Both the position numbers and the translations under genes were made by a program. Source: Candidatus Competibacteraceae bacterium (GTDB lineage: Bacteria > Pseudomonadota > Gammaproteobacteria > Competibacterales > Competibacteraceae). Taken from it: DNA of 54,057 bases. Of the stretch, positions 36,194 through 46,770 are shown piece after piece (within the stretch, counting starts at the first letter, position 1; the number at the start of each line of letters is the position of its first letter). The notes beneath the pieces are model-generated. The model made no database searches. It was given only the letters and a program-made list of their open reading frames with translations, and was not told the origin of the DNA. The stretch is from assembly GCA_027492875.1 (NCBI GenBank), contig JAPUDV010000096.1, positions 1,905-55,961 of the forward strand, given 5' to 3'.

Positions 36194-38574
36194 CTCATCT
36201 CGCGGTCGGGGCGCTGCAGGAAAAAGCCCTGAATCAGATCGACGCCCAGCGACCACAGGATCGGCATGGACTTCACATCCTCCACCCCGCCGACGACGGT
36301 CGCCGCCCCCAGCACTTCCAATTCCTTCACCAACGCCCGAAGCTGCGCCTGTTTTGTGGGGTCCTTGACCAGATTGTTGACAAAATACATGTCCAGCTTA
36401 ACGTAGTCGGCCCCCAGGTTCTTGAGCAAGCCCAGCGAATCCGCCCCCCGGCCGAAGCGGTCCAGGCAAAACCCGCAACCCAGCAGCTTGATGCCGCCCA
36501 GAAAACCGAACATGTCGCGCAGGCTGCGCTCGGCGGTCGATTCGGCCACCGCGAAAACGAGGTGCTGCGCCTCGACCCCGGTCTGTTCCAGCCGCTCCCG
36601 CAACCAGCCGCTGAGCGTCCGATCCTGCATCGTGATCGGCAGGATCTTGATGAACAGCGTGGTCGTTTGCCGCCGCTGCTGCAACATCTCCAGAGCGTGA
36701 TCGATGACCCAGCGATCCAGCGTTTGCCCCAATTGATGGTTGTACACCACGCCGAATACGCTTCCCGGCACCACTTCCTGCCCCTCGTTGTCGCGCAGGC
36801 GCAGCAGCACTTCGTAGCGCTCGTTGGTATCGCCGCGCATGCTGGCGATGGGTTGGAACAGCAGCCAGAGCCGTTCGTGCTCGATGATTTCCTCGACCTG
36901 CTCGATCACCCGCGCCCGCGACGACGCCTCGCGATCGCGCTTGACCGTGCTGGTGTCCTGCTGCACGTAGAGGCGCTCTCCCTTCGCTTCCCGCGCCAGA
37001 CCGCAGGCCGAATCGGCGCGCTGGATCAGCATGAGGTGATCCTGGCTGCGGTCGGTGGCGGTCGCCACGCCGATGCTGGTCCGCAGCAACAGGGCGTGCT
37101 CGCCGACCTTGTAGAATCCGGTCTCCAGTACGTCGCGGATGCGCCGCACCAGCTTGAGCAGCGGTTCGCCGAGCAAATTGGGCACCAGCACCGTGAAAAT
37201 GGCATCGCTGAACCGCGCCGCCTGCTGCTCGTAGTTGAGCAGTTGCCGCAACCGGCTGGCCGCCTGCCCCACCACTTCGTCGGCGGTCGCCACCCCGGCG
37301 GAATCGCGGATGGAGCGCAGGTTGTCCATCATGATGAACACCAGCGCCACCGATTGAATCCGCAGGCCCAGAGTCTCGATCATCCGCTCCAGCAGAGCCA
37401 GGAACCGCTGACGGTTGAACAGGCCGCTGACCGCGTCGTTATCGCTCAGCAGGCTCAGCTTGACGCGAGTGGCCCGCGCCCGGTGCAATCGCTGCTTGAC
37501 TTCCCAGCACAGATAACTGGCCGGCACCGGCTTGGCCAGCAGACTGGCGCCCGGCGCATCCAGATTCATCAGGTAATGCGCCGTGTCCGCCGGGAAGCAC
37601 AGCAGGATCATCGGCAGAATGTCGAACTCCCGGTGCTGGGCGATCACCCGAGCCAGCTCCGAGCCGCTGATCTCCTTGATATCCAAATCGATGATCAACA
37701 GATCCGGCCGGAAATGGTGGATTTCCTGCAGCACCTGCAAGGGTTGGATCACGACCCGTGGCGTGATGCCCTGCTCCTCGAGCGCGCCCGCCATTTCCCA
37801 GGCCTCGGCCGGCCGGTCGTTGATGATCAGAACCCGGTAATACCCCTGTGCGGTTTGGGGCAGCAACAGCTCCCGCAATACCCCGAGCACTTCGTCGCTA
37901 TCGTAGGGTTTGTTGAAGTACGCGGCGCTGCCGGCCCGCACCGCGTCCAGCCGGGCGGCCATGTCGTTGCGCTCGGCCAGAAACAAAACCGGCGCCCGCA
38001 ACCGAATCTGGCTGCGTAGCGTGGCGATCAACTTGAACGCCGGCTCCGGTCCCTCGGGAAAATCCACGTCCACGATGACGGCGCCAGGGATCCGTTCCTG
38101 CAAGCGCTGCTCGGCCTCGTCCAGGCTGGTTATTTTCCGCACCCGATAGGCGGAATCCTCGAGTTTGGCCACCAAATGCGGTTTCTCATCCGGGGCGATC
38201 ACGAAGATTTCCGGCTGCGGCGCCAGCAGCGGGCGGGTGCGCGGTTCCTCGACCGCGCCGGAGACATTATCCGCTAGCAGGTAGCGCAGAGCGTCGAGCA
38301 ACGCCGTCAGTCGCTGACGCTCCGCCTCGTGGGGAGTCGTGCCGGTGGCCGCGCAGACTTTGACATGATGCTCCAGTTGCGTGGCCAGATTGATCAGGCG
38401 TTCGCCCCCGTAATCCCGCGCGTTTTGCAACATATCCTGCGCCAGGCGCGCCAGCATCGCGAACGACTTGGGGTTCCACTTGACGTAGTACAGCTTCTGC
38501 CACAAATCTTCGGTCAGCTTCAGGTGATTGACCAACCTGAGGCGCTGGCTGTCCTGATTTTTAGCCTGATTCAT
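36166..38574 (-). CDS. Degenerate HPt-REC-REC-GGDEF-EAL signalling protein
   Basis: 802 residues, cytosolic. Residues 1-100 resemble an HPt helical bundle (LARLAQDMLQNARDYGGERL) but with Gln46 where the phospho-His should be. REC1 spans 122-237 (VIVDVDFPEG, Lys in YFNKPY) and REC2 247-360 (LLIIDLDIKEISG, Lys in LLAKPV); both keep the phospho-Asp region. The GGDEF domain (370-535) has RFSDAIF in place of GGDEF. The EAL domain (550-795) has EVL for EAL and DRFG where active enzymes have DDFG. Both c-di-GMP domains are thus probably inactive, leaving a receptor or scaffold of the FimX/LapD kind. The ATG at 38574 follows GGAG. It overlaps the convergent SDR gene. No partner kinase is adjacent. 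Confidence 0.85.
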   Translation of the reverse strand: MNQAKNQDSQRLRLVNHLKLTEDLWQKLYYVKWNPKSFAMLARLAQDMLQNARDYGGERLINLATQLEHHVKVCAATGTTPHEAERQRLTALLDALRYLLADNVSGAVEEPRTRPLLAPQPEIFVIAPDEKPHLVAKLEDSAYRVRKITSLDEAEQRLQERIPGAVIVDVDFPEGPEPAFKLIATLRSQIRLRAPVLFLAERNDMAARLDAVRAGSAAYFNKPYDSDEVLGVLRELLLPQTAQGYYRVLIINDRPAEAWEMAGALEEQGITPRVVIQPLQVLQEIHHFRPDLLIIDLDIKEISGSELARVIAQHREFDILPMILLCFPADTAHYLMNLDAPGASLLAKPVPASYLCWEVKQRLHRARATRVKLSLLSDNDAVSGLFNRQRFLALLERMIETLGLRIQSVALVFIMMDNLRSIRDSAGVATADEVVGQAASRLRQLLNYEQQAARFSDAIFTVLVPNLLGEPLLKLVRRIRDVLETGFYKVGEHALLLRTSIGVATATDRSQDHLMLIQRADSACGLAREAKGERLYVQQDTSTVKRDREASSRARVIEQVEEIIEHERLWLLFQPIASMRGDTNERYEVLLRLRDNEGQEVVPGSVFGVVYNHQLGQTLDRWVIDHALEMLQQRRQTTTLFIKILPITMQDRTLSGWLRERLEQTGVEAQHLVFAVAESTAERSLRDMFGFLGGIKLLGCGFCLDRFGRGADSLGLLKNLGADYVKLDMYFVNNLVKDPTKQAQLRALVKELEVLGAATVVGGVEDVKSMPILWSLGVDLIQGFFLQRPDREMSYDFADTAF

Positions 38575-38701
38575 GGCCGATCTCCCTAACGCTAATCATT
38601 ATTCCGAATCGGGGCATCGAAGGTATGTGTTCGGGACGCTTGCCTTCCCTGTCGCACCGCCGGCGGTCGATTTTACCCCAGGCCACCGGGGCGGCGAACC
38701 C

Positions 38702-40555
38702 TCAACGCTCGACCTGACTCACATCCCGCACCGCGCCGCGGGCGGCGCTGGTGGTCATGGCGGCATAGGCCCGCAACGCGGCGGATACCGGCCGCTGGCG
38801 GCTGGCTGGCTTCCAGGCCGCCGCGCCCCGCGCCTGCATCGTCGCCCGCCGCCGCGCCAATTCCCCATCGCCGACCGCCAGGTGGATGCGGCGGCCGGGG
38901 ATATCGATCTCGATGAGATCCCCTTCCTCTACCAGGGCGATCGCCCCCCCCTCGGCCGCTTCGGGGGAGACGTGACCGATCGACAGCCCCGAGGTGCCGC
39001 CGGAGAAGCGGCCGTCGGTGATCAGCGCGCAGACCTTGCCCAGACCCCTGGACTTGAGATAGCTGGTCGGATACAGCATTTCCTGCATGCCGGGACCGCC
39101 GCGCGGACCTTCGTAGCGGATCAGCACCACGTCGCCCGCCTGAATCCGACCACTCAGAATCGCCGCCACGGCGTCTTCCTGGCTTTCCACCACCCGCGCT
39201 GGTCCCTGGAACACCAGGCTGTCTTCGTCCACCCCGGCGGTTTTGACGATGCAGCCGTCCTCGGCCAGATTGCCGTACAGCACCGCCAGGCCACCGTCCT
39301 GCGAATAGGCGTTCGCCCGGTCGCGGATGCAGCCACCTTGCCGGTCCAGGTCCAGGCTGGGCCAGCGGGTGTCCTGGCTGAACGCCTCCTGCGTGGGGAT
39401 GCCAGCCGGACCGGCAGAGTAGCGCAGCCGCGCCTCGTCCCAGGAGGTTGGCCGGGCGACGTCCCAGCGATCCAGCGCCTCGGCCAGCGTTTCGCCGTGG
39501 ACGGTGCGGGCGTCGCGGTGCAGCAACCCGGCGCGGTCCAGCTCGCCGAGGATGGCGATCACGCCGCCAGCCCGATGTACGTCCTCCATGTGGTACTTCT
39601 GGGTGGCGGGCGCGACCTTACACAGATTCGGCACTTGCCGCGACATCCGGTCGATGTCGCGCATGGTGAACGCCACCCCACCCTCTTGGGCGGCGGCCAG
39701 CAGGTGCAGCACGGTGTTGGTGGAGCCGCCCATGGCAATGTCGAGGCTGATGGCGTTCTCGAAGGCGTCGAAGGTGGCGATGCCGCGCGGCAGCACCGAG
39801 GCGTCACCCTGCTCGTAATAGCGCCGGGTCAACTCGACGATGCGCCGGCCGGCTTCCAGAAACAGCTCCCGGCGGTCGGCGTGGGTGGCCAGCAGCGAGC
39901 CGTTGCCGGGCAGGCTCAGGCCCAGCGCCTCGGTCAGACAGTTCATGGAATTGGCGGTGAACATGCCGGAACAGGAACCGCAGGTCGGACAGGCCGATCG
40001 TTCGATCTGGGTGACGTCTTCGTCGCTCACCCGATCATCGGCGGCGGTGACCATGGCGTCCACCAGATCCAGTTTCACCTCCTGGTCGGCCAAGCGGGTC
40101 TTGCCGGCTTCCATCGGCCCGCCGGAGACGAAAATGGCCGGGATGTCGAGCCGCAACGCGGCCATTAACATGCCCGGCGTGATCTTGTCGCAATTGGAGA
40201 TGCACACCAGCGCGTCGGCGCAGTGGGCGTTGACCATGTATTCCACCGAATCGGCGATCAGCTCGCGCGAGGGCAGCGAGTACAACATGCCGCCGTGCCC
40301 CATGGCGATACCGTCATCGACCGCGATGGTATTGAACTCCTTGGCGATGCCGCCAGCCCGTTCGATCTCGCGCGCCACCAGTTGTCCCAGATCCTTGAGA
40401 TGAACGTGACCGGGCACGAACTGGGTGAAGGAATTGGCGATCGCGATGATCGGCTTGCCGAAGTCGCCGTCCTTGACGCCGGTGGCTCGCCACAGGGCGC
40501 GGGCGCCCGCCATGTTGCGGCCGTGGGTGGTAGTGCGGGAACGATAGTCGGGCAT
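38702..40555 (-). CDS. ilvD: Dihydroxy-acid dehydratase
   Basis: Iron-sulfur enzyme converting 2,3-dihydroxy-isovalerate and 2,3-dihydroxy-3-methylvalerate to their 2-oxo acids in valine/isoleucine synthesis. 617 residues. Signatures are [28 protein letters not shown], the cluster region [29 protein letters not shown] and [21 protein letters not shown]. The ATG at 40555 has GGAG eight bases upstream; an in-frame upstream ATG at 40600 gives no homology. It stands alone, without other ilv genes. Confidence 0.96.
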   Translation of the reverse strand: MPDYRSRTTTHGRNMAGARALWRATGVKDGDFGKPIIAIANSFTQFVPGHVHLKDLGQLVAREIERAGGIAKEFNTIAVDDGIAMGHGGMLYSLPSRELIADSVEYMVNAHCADALVCISNCDKITPGMLMAALRLDIPAIFVSGGPMEAGKTRLADQEVKLDLVDAMVTAADDRVSDEDVTQIERSACPTCGSCSGMFTANSMNCLTEALGLSLPGNGSLLATHADRRELFLEAGRRIVELTRRYYEQGDASVLPRGIATFDAFENAISLDIAMGGSTNTVLHLLAAAQEGGVAFTMRDIDRMSRQVPNLCKVAPATQKYHMEDVHRAGGVIAILGELDRAGLLHRDARTVHGETLAEALDRWDVARPTSWDEARLRYSAGPAGIPTQEAFSQDTRWPSLDLDRQGGCIRDRANAYSQDGGLAVLYGNLAEDGCIVKTAGVDEDSLVFQGPARVVESQEDAVAAILSGRIQAGDVVLIRYEGPRGGPGMQEMLYPTSYLKSRGLGKVCALITDGRFSGGTSGLSIGHVSPEAAEGGAIALVEEGDLIEIDIPGRRIHLAVGDGELARRRATMQARGAAAWKPASRQRPVSAALRAYAAMTTSAARGAVRDVSQVER

Positions 40556-40866
40556 GGGAGAACTCCACGAGGCAGGAAACCGGGTCTGGACCCTCAGCAA
40601 AGACCGCCGAGCGCCTGGAAAATTCGTATGCGTTCACCCCTCCCCACAACCCCCTCCCATGAGGGGAGAAGGAGCCCCATGACCCGTTCGTTCTGCAGTG
40701 CGTTCTCTCCCTTGTGGGGGAGGGCCGGGGTGGAGGTGCGAACGGTTGCGAAAAGTCTACGTCAATTTCCAGCTCTTGTGACATGGATCGGCGGGCGGTG
40801 GTCCGGCAGCCGGTATCGGACCCGATGCGCCACGAGCGGTCGCGCCGGATCGTCCGCCCGATGGCG
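40556..40866. repeat. Repeat-rich spacer between ilvD and recB
   Basis: 311 bp without a gene. It holds GC-rich palindromes: CCCCTC-CCAT-GAGGGG at 40651-40666 and a CTCCC-TTGT-GGGGGAG hairpin around 40708-40725. The whole block from CGTTCACCCCTCCCC (about 40632) to GGTGGAGGTGCGAACG (about 40745) is an imperfect large inverted structure. These belong with the repeats at 8125 and 27144. The 3' end of recB is at 40867. No promoter for ilvD is recognisable with confidence. Confidence 0.55.
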
Positions 40867-43800
40867 TTAGCCGTTGCCTGGCGCGGCGCCGTCGGGGCCG
40901 GCGTTTCCGGTCGCCATCAGTGCGTCGAGCGCCGCCACCAGCGCCGCCGTCGGCCGGTCGTGGAACACGCCGCAAGCCGGTCCCAAAGCTGGGTCCATGC
41001 CGCGCAGGAACAGGTAGAACACACCGCCGAAATGCCGCTCGTAGTCGTAGTCCGGCAGTCGCAACCGTAAGTAACGGTGCAGCGCCACGGTGTAGATCAG
41101 GTATTGTAGCGGATAGGCTTCGCGGGCCATGGCCTCGTCCAGGCGCTCGCGCCGGTAGGCCGCCGGTTCCGCGCCGAGCCAGTTGGACTTGTAATCCAGC
41201 AGCCAGAACCGTCCGTCGGCCTCGAACACCAGGTCGATGAAGCCCTTCATGTAGCCGCGCAGGGGGTTGAATTCCAGGGTTTCGATCATCTCCCGGAACG
41301 GGCCGGCGGCGTAGCCATGCCGCTCCAGCACCCGCCGCAAGACATCGGCGCGCAGCCTGGCGAGCGGGTAGGTGAATTCCAGTTCGTTCAAGCGCCGATC
41401 CGGCGTCACGCTCGCCAGCCGCAGCCCGGAGGGATTCAAGGGCGTCGCCAGCACCCGCCGCGTCAGATCCGCCACCACCGGCGTCCATTCCGTCGCATCC
41501 AGCCCGTGGCTTTCCAGCGTTCGGCCAACCAGCGCTTCCAGGCGCTCGTCTTCGCTCTGGGTGAAATCCAGCCGCTCGAACAGGGTGTGCAGGCAGATGC
41601 CGGCCCGGGCGCCGCGCGGAAATTCGAAAAGGCTTTTGATGGGCGCGGTGGCGGCGGTTTTCAGCGCCGCTTCGGGAATCGTGGCGGTCATATCGTAGTC
41701 GGGCGCTTCGACCGAATAGCCGGCGGTCAGCGCGGTAAAGCTGCCGATCCGCCAGAACTCCGACAGCGATCCGGCAAACGCGCGCGCTTGCAATTCCGGT
41801 TCCGTCGTCGCGGGCGGCTGATAGCGCGCGCCGGATTCCGTCGGCAGCGGCGCGATGGCGACCGTCTCGCCCGTTGCGGCGAATACGGTTTGCAAATCGC
41901 CGCGCAGCGCCGGCGCCGTCAGGTCTTTAAAGCGCTGTCGGGCCACTTCCAGCCGGTCCTGGGACGGTCCGATCACCGGCGGGTGGTGCAGTAACCAGGC
42001 CGGCGGCGCGGTCTCGGCGTCCTTAATCTTGCCCCAGACCAGGGTGCAGCGGTGTTTGGCGCGGGTCAGGGCGACGTAGAACAGCCGCAGGTTCTCGGCC
42101 ATTTCCTCGCGACGGGCGTGCTGGTGGGCGGGGTGCTCTTCATTCGCGCCGACGACGAGAGTGGCGTGGTTTTTGTCGTTGGGATCGTGATACAGCAGAG
42201 TCGTGCCGCTTTTCCCGTCGGCGTGCAAGCGGCCATCCCACAGGAAGGGGCAGAACACCAGCGGATATTCCAGTCCCTTGCTCTTGTGGATGGTGACGAT
42301 CCGTACCAGGTTTTCATCGCTTTCCAACCGCAACTGCTGTTCTTCATCCCGGTTGGCCGGGGCGCGGCGGCGGTCGCCGAGCCATTTGAGCAGGCCCGCC
42401 ATGCCGGGATAGGTCCGGCCGGCGACGTGCAGCAATTCGGCCAGATGCAGCAGGTTGGTCAAGCGCCGTTCGCCGTCGCGGAAGGCCAGCAGCCGTTGCG
42501 GCACGCTCTCGCCGGTCAGCCAGGCGCGGAAAAAGCGCATGAAACCGTGCTCGCGCCACAACTGCCGATAGTCCTGAAACTTTTCCAGCCAGGCTGTCCA
42601 ATCCTGCTCCGCCTCGCGCAACTGGTGCAGATCCTCGCCGCTCAGGCCGAACAGATCGGAGGCCAGCGCCGTCCGCACCCGGCCCTCGTCGCCCGGCTCC
42701 GCCACCGCCGCCAGCAGCCATTCCAGTTGCAGCGCCTCGTCGGAGACGAACACGCTGTCGTCGGCGTGCTGGACGCTGGGCACGCTCAGCCGCAGCAGCT
42801 CGTTGCGGATCAAGCGTCCTTGCCGGTGGCTGCGCACCAGCACGGCGATGTCGCCGCCAGCCAGCGGCCGGTCGCCGATCTGGGCCTGATCGCGCGCGCC
42901 CAGATTCAGCAGGCGGGCGATTTCGGCGGCGGTGGCCCGCGCGGCCTGATGGTTGGCGGCGCCCTTGTCCATCGGCCGCTCGCCGTCGGGCTCCAGCAAC
43001 CAGATTTGCAGCGGCGGCTCCGGCCGTCCCTGAATCCACAGCGGTTCGCGCTGTTTCCCTTCGGCCGGAATCGCCGGATGGAAGGGGATGCCGTCGAACA
43101 AAAACGGCCGCTCCCCGACCGCGCCGAATACCGCGTTCAATGCGGTCAGCAGGCGCGGGTCGGAGCGCCAGTTCACGTCGAGGGTGTGGCGGTTGGAGTC
43201 GATGGTGTCGTGGCGGGCGGCCAGGTAGGCGAAGATGTCCGCGCCGCGAAAGCTGTAAATGGCCTGCTTGGGATCGCCGACCAGGAACACCGGTTTGTCG
43301 GCATCGGTGTAGATGCGGCGAAAAATCTCGTACTGCACCGGGTCGGTGTCCTGAAATTCGTCGATCAGGGCAGCGGCGTAGCGGTGGCGCAGGGTTTCCA
43401 CCAGCACCGCGCCCTGTTGGGGATGGTGCAGCGCCGTGTGCAGGTCGAGCAGCAGGTCGTCGTAGGATTGCACCTGTTGCCGCCGCTTGCGGGTGGCCAG
43501 CTCGGTGTTGCACCAGGCCAGCAGCTTGACGGGAATCTGATGCCGGCAGTAATCCACCAATGCTTCGCAGGCGGTTTTCAGCGTTTCGCAGGCGTCGAAA
43601 AACAGATGCTGGGGGGCAGTTTTGCCCTTGTTGGTCGAGGCTTGCAGTTTGGTGGCGGTGAATTGCGCGAACTTGTCGAACAGGGCGAGCTTGGGCGTTT
43701 CCGCCGTCAGATAGGCGTCCATCGCTTCCAGCCAGCCGGGGATGTGTTTCAAGCCATATTTCTGCCGGTTGAGGCTGGATGATTCGAGTAGCAGTTTGGC

Positions 43801-44496
43801 GATTGCGGCGCGATCCCGCGACCAGAGGGCGCGGGCTTGCTGGAATGCGGCGACGAAGGCATGTTCCAGCGCCGGACCGTCCATTTCCCCGCCCGGCATG
43901 GTCACGCGCAGGTACGGCTTGCCCAAGTAGCGTTCGATCTGAGCGCGCAACTTGTCCGGACTGGAGCGCTCGTCCAGAAAGTATTGCACCACCAGCGGCG
44001 AGCCAGCGTAGAACTCCCGCCGCCAGAAATCCTCGACGATCTCTTGCAGCAGGTCGCCGGTATCGGCCATCAACTCGGTCTCGAACGACAGGCCGCTTTC
44101 GAAGGCGTTGTCGCCGAGCGCCCGCTTGCAGAAGCCGTGAATGGTGAAGATCGCTGCCTCGTCGAAACCGCGCACGGCGTTGCTCAGCCGGCGGATGGCG
44201 ATTTCCCGATCCGGCGACAGATCGAGTAGGCGGGTGGCGAGTTCGTCGTGCTCGGCGGCGCGGCCGCGCAGGAAGGCGGCGCGGATGGCGCTCAACCGGG
44301 CACGGATGCGGTCACGCAGTTCCTTGGTGGCGGCGTTGGTGTAGGTCACCACCAGGATGCGGCTGACCGGAATGCCGGCCTCAACCACCAAGCGCGCGTA
44401 CAGTGCGGTGATGGTGTAGGTTTTACCGGTACCGGCGCTGGCTTCGATCAGATTAAAGCCGGCCAGCGGGGTATAAAGCGGGTCGAGGCGTTGCAT
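40867..44496 (-). CDS. recB: RecBCD exonuclease V subunit RecB
   Basis: 3'-5' SF1A helicase and nuclease subunit of RecBCD, 1209 residues. Helicase motif I is NLIEASAGTGKTYTITALYARL; motif II DEFQDTDPVQYEIF; motif III FLVGDPKQAIYSFRGADIF; motif IV-VI VTIHKSKGLEYPLVFCPF and LRLFYVALTRAKHRC. The C-terminal RecB nuclease domain is GYMKGFIDLVFEADGRFWLLDYKSNWLG, with catalytic Asp and DYK motif. Start ATG at 44496 lacks a good ribosome site. In most relatives recB sits between recC and recD on one strand; here no recC lies upstream and recD is on the opposite strand, sharing the 150-bp spacer. Confidence 0.95.
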   Translation of the reverse strand: MQRLDPLYTPLAGFNLIEASAGTGKTYTITALYARLVVEAGIPVSRILVVTYTNAATKELRDRIRARLSAIRAAFLRGRAAEHDELATRLLDLSPDREIAIRRLSNAVRGFDEAAIFTIHGFCKRALGDNAFESGLSFETELMADTGDLLQEIVEDFWRREFYAGSPLVVQYFLDERSSPDKLRAQIERYLGKPYLRVTMPGGEMDGPALEHAFVAAFQQARALWSRDRAAIAKLLLESSSLNRQKYGLKHIPGWLEAMDAYLTAETPKLALFDKFAQFTATKLQASTNKGKTAPQHLFFDACETLKTACEALVDYCRHQIPVKLLAWCNTELATRKRRQQVQSYDDLLLDLHTALHHPQQGAVLVETLRHRYAAALIDEFQDTDPVQYEIFRRIYTDADKPVFLVGDPKQAIYSFRGADIFAYLAARHDTIDSNRHTLDVNWRSDPRLLTALNAVFGAVGERPFLFDGIPFHPAIPAEGKQREPLWIQGRPEPPLQIWLLEPDGERPMDKGAANHQAARATAAEIARLLNLGARDQAQIGDRPLAGGDIAVLVRSHRQGRLIRNELLRLSVPSVQHADDSVFVSDEALQLEWLLAAVAEPGDEGRVRTALASDLFGLSGEDLHQLREAEQDWTAWLEKFQDYRQLWREHGFMRFFRAWLTGESVPQRLLAFRDGERRLTNLLHLAELLHVAGRTYPGMAGLLKWLGDRRRAPANRDEEQQLRLESDENLVRIVTIHKSKGLEYPLVFCPFLWDGRLHADGKSGTTLLYHDPNDKNHATLVVGANEEHPAHQHARREEMAENLRLFYVALTRAKHRCTLVWGKIKDAETAPPAWLLHHPPVIGPSQDRLEVARQRFKDLTAPALRGDLQTVFAATGETVAIAPLPTESGARYQPPATTEPELQARAFAGSLSEFWRIGSFTALTAGYSVEAPDYDMTATIPEAALKTAATAPIKSLFEFPRGARAGICLHTLFERLDFTQSEDERLEALVGRTLESHGLDATEWTPVVADLTRRVLATPLNPSGLRLASVTPDRRLNELEFTYPLARLRADVLRRVLERHGYAAGPFREMIETLEFNPLRGYMKGFIDLVFEADGRFWLLDYKSNWLGAEPAAYRRERLDEAMAREAYPLQYLIYTVALHRYLRLRLPDYDYERHFGGVFYLFLRGMDPALGPACGVFHDRPTAALVAALDALMATGNAGPDGAAPGNG

Positions 44497-44646
44497 GTTG
44501 GGTGTCGCAAACGGGAGTTTTAGCGGACAGCATACCTGCTTGGGTTCCCTCGTGCTCCGATGGAAAGAGGTTGGGGTATGAAAAATGTCCGGGATCGAAG
44601 CCTGGGCAATTTACGATCGAGCCTTGATATGACCAGGATAGCCACG

Positions 44647-46584
44647 ATGACCGAAAATGCCAGTCCAAAGAATGCCTTGCCAGCTCAAAATGCGGGTGGC
44701 GGCGAGAATTTGGCCCTGTCGGCTCTGTACGGGCAGGGTGCGTTGACCGATCTGGATGTGCATTTCGCCCTCTTCATGAACCGGCTGGCCGGTGGAAGCT
44801 CGCCGGAACTGGCGCTGGCGGCGGCGCTGGCCAGCCACGCCAGCGGGCAGGGCGATATCTGCATCAATCTGCGCCAGTGGGCGCGGCGGCGGTCATGGAG
44901 CGCTGGGGAGGAACCGGTCGAACCACCGCCGTTCGCACCGCCGCCGGCCGGCGACTGGCTGGCGAGCTTGCGCGCCAGTTCGGTGGTGGGTCGTCCGGGG
45001 GAGCGCCAGCCGTTGGTACTCGACCGGCGCGGCCGACTGTACCTGTACCGCTATTGGGAATACGAACGGTGCCTAGCCGACGATCTGCTGTGGCGGTCTC
45101 AGGCGGCCTCGCCGACCGTGAATGAAGCACGGTTGCGCGCCGATCTGGACCGGTTGTTTCCGCGCCACCCGCAACTGAACGGTCCGGACTGGCAAAAGGT
45201 GGCGGCAGCGGTGGCGGCGCTGAAGCAGGTCTGCGTGATTTCCGGCGGACCCGGCACCGGCAAGACCAGCACGGTGTTGCGCATCCTGGCACTGCTGGCC
45301 GGACAGGCGTGCGAGCGGCCGTTGCGTATCGCCCTGGCCGCGCCGACCGGCAAGGCGGCGGCCCGCTTGCAGGAGTCGATCCGCGCCGCCAAACCGGCGC
45401 TGGATCTGGACGCGGAACGGTTGGCGCAAATCCCCGAAGAGGCGTCTACCCTGCACCGCCTGCTCGGCGCCCGGCCGGATTCGGTCTATTTCCGCTACAA
45501 CCATGACAACCCGCTGCCGCTGGACGTGCTGGTGGTGGACGAGGTGTCGATGGTGGGTTTGGCGCTGCTGGCTAAAATCGTGACGGCGCTGCCGGCGGAG
45601 GCCCGCCTGATCCTGCTGGGCGACAAGGATCAGTTGGCTTCGGTGGAAGCGGGCGCGGTGCTGGGCGATCTGTGCGCCGGGGCCGGACGGTTTTCCCCGG
45701 AATTCCGGGCGCGGCTGGCGGCGCTGACCGGCGAGCCGCTGCCGCGTGGCCGGGAGTCTTCGTCGCCGCTGGTCGATGCCATCGTGTTGCTGCGCCACAG
45801 TTATCGTTTCGGCGCGGACAGTGGCATCGGCGCGCTGGCACGGGCGGTGAACGGCGGCAAGTCGGCGGAGGCATTGGACTTGCTGGCGGGAGGGCCGCAC
45901 GAGGATATTGTCTGGCGGGAGCTGGCCGATCCCGCCAGCCTGCCGGAGCGCTTGGCGGAACCGGTCGCGACGGGGTTCGCGCCCTATCTGCGGGCGGTGC
46001 GGGAAGGGGCTGGACCGGCGGCGGTGTTCGAGCAGTTCAACCGGTTTCGGGTATTGGTCGCGCTGCGCGGCGGGCCGTTTGGGGTGGAGGTGCTGAATCG
46101 CTTGTGCGAGGCGGTATTGTCCGCCCAGGGGTTGATCGATACCCACCCGACCTGGTACGCGGGCCGGCCGGTGATGGTGGTCCGCAACGACTACAACCTG
46201 CGGCTGTTCAACGGCGATATTGGCATGACCCTGCCGGACCCGACTTCGCCGGAGCGGCTGAAGGTGTTTTTTCTGGGCAACGACGGCGCGCTGCGGAGTT
46301 TCGCGCCGGCCCGGCTGCCGAAACACGAGACCGTGTACGCGATGACGGTGCATAAGAGCCAAGGGTCGGAGTTCGAGCGGGTGCTGGTGGTGACGCCGGA
46401 CGAACCGTCGCCGGTGTTGAGCCGCGAGCTGGTGTACACGGCTTTGACGCGGGCGAAGCAGGAGGCGATGTTTTACGGCGTGCCCGAGGTATTCGCGGCG
46501 GCGGTCGGGCGGCGGTTGCGGCGCTCGTCGGGCTTGCGGGATCGGTTGTGGGTGACGCCGAGGGTACACGAGAGCAGTCGATGA
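44647..46584 (+). CDS. recD: RecBCD exonuclease V subunit RecD
   Basis: 5'-3' SF1B helicase subunit, 645 residues from the ATG at 44647 (MTENASPKNALPAQ), which has AGGA nine bases upstream; in-frame ATGs at 44560, 44578 and 44629 are alternatives. Walker A is VISGGPGTGKTSTVLRILALL, then AAPTGKAAARLQESI; motif II LDVLVVDEVSMVGL; motif III ILLGDKDQLASVEAGAVLGD; the C-terminal UvrD-like motifs are YAMTVHKSQGSEFERVLVV and LVYTALTRAKQEAMFYG. The N-terminal RecB-contact region is present (SALYGQGALTDLDVHFALFM). It is divergent from recB, an unusual arrangement. Confidence 0.93.
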   Translation: MTENASPKNALPAQNAGGGENLALSALYGQGALTDLDVHFALFMNRLAGGSSPELALAAALASHASGQGDICINLRQWARRRSWSAGEEPVEPPPFAPPPAGDWLASLRASSVVGRPGERQPLVLDRRGRLYLYRYWEYERCLADDLLWRSQAASPTVNEARLRADLDRLFPRHPQLNGPDWQKVAAAVAALKQVCVISGGPGTGKTSTVLRILALLAGQACERPLRIALAAPTGKAAARLQESIRAAKPALDLDAERLAQIPEEASTLHRLLGARPDSVYFRYNHDNPLPLDVLVVDEVSMVGLALLAKIVTALPAEARLILLGDKDQLASVEAGAVLGDLCAGAGRFSPEFRARLAALTGEPLPRGRESSSPLVDAIVLLRHSYRFGADSGIGALARAVNGGKSAEALDLLAGGPHEDIVWRELADPASLPERLAEPVATGFAPYLRAVREGAGPAAVFEQFNRFRVLVALRGGPFGVEVLNRLCEAVLSAQGLIDTHPTWYAGRPVMVVRNDYNLRLFNGDIGMTLPDPTSPERLKVFFLGNDGALRSFAPARLPKHETVYAMTVHKSQGSEFERVLVVTPDEPSPVLSRELVYTALTRAKQEAMFYGVPEVFAAAVGRRLRRSSGLRDRLWVTPRVHESSR

Positions 46585-46770
46585 GCGGTAACGGCGTGAA
46601 TCGGGTAGTTCGATGTGCTGCGGCCTTCATTTTGCCAGTCCGGGTCACCGGTTGCGTTGCTTTTGATCGCCTAGCATACTCACCGAGGATCGCAATCAAA
46701 TCGGTTGTCACCCAAACGGGTATTGAAGTGGTCAGCGGGAATTCCAAAAACCTTCTGGAGGAGATGAAAA

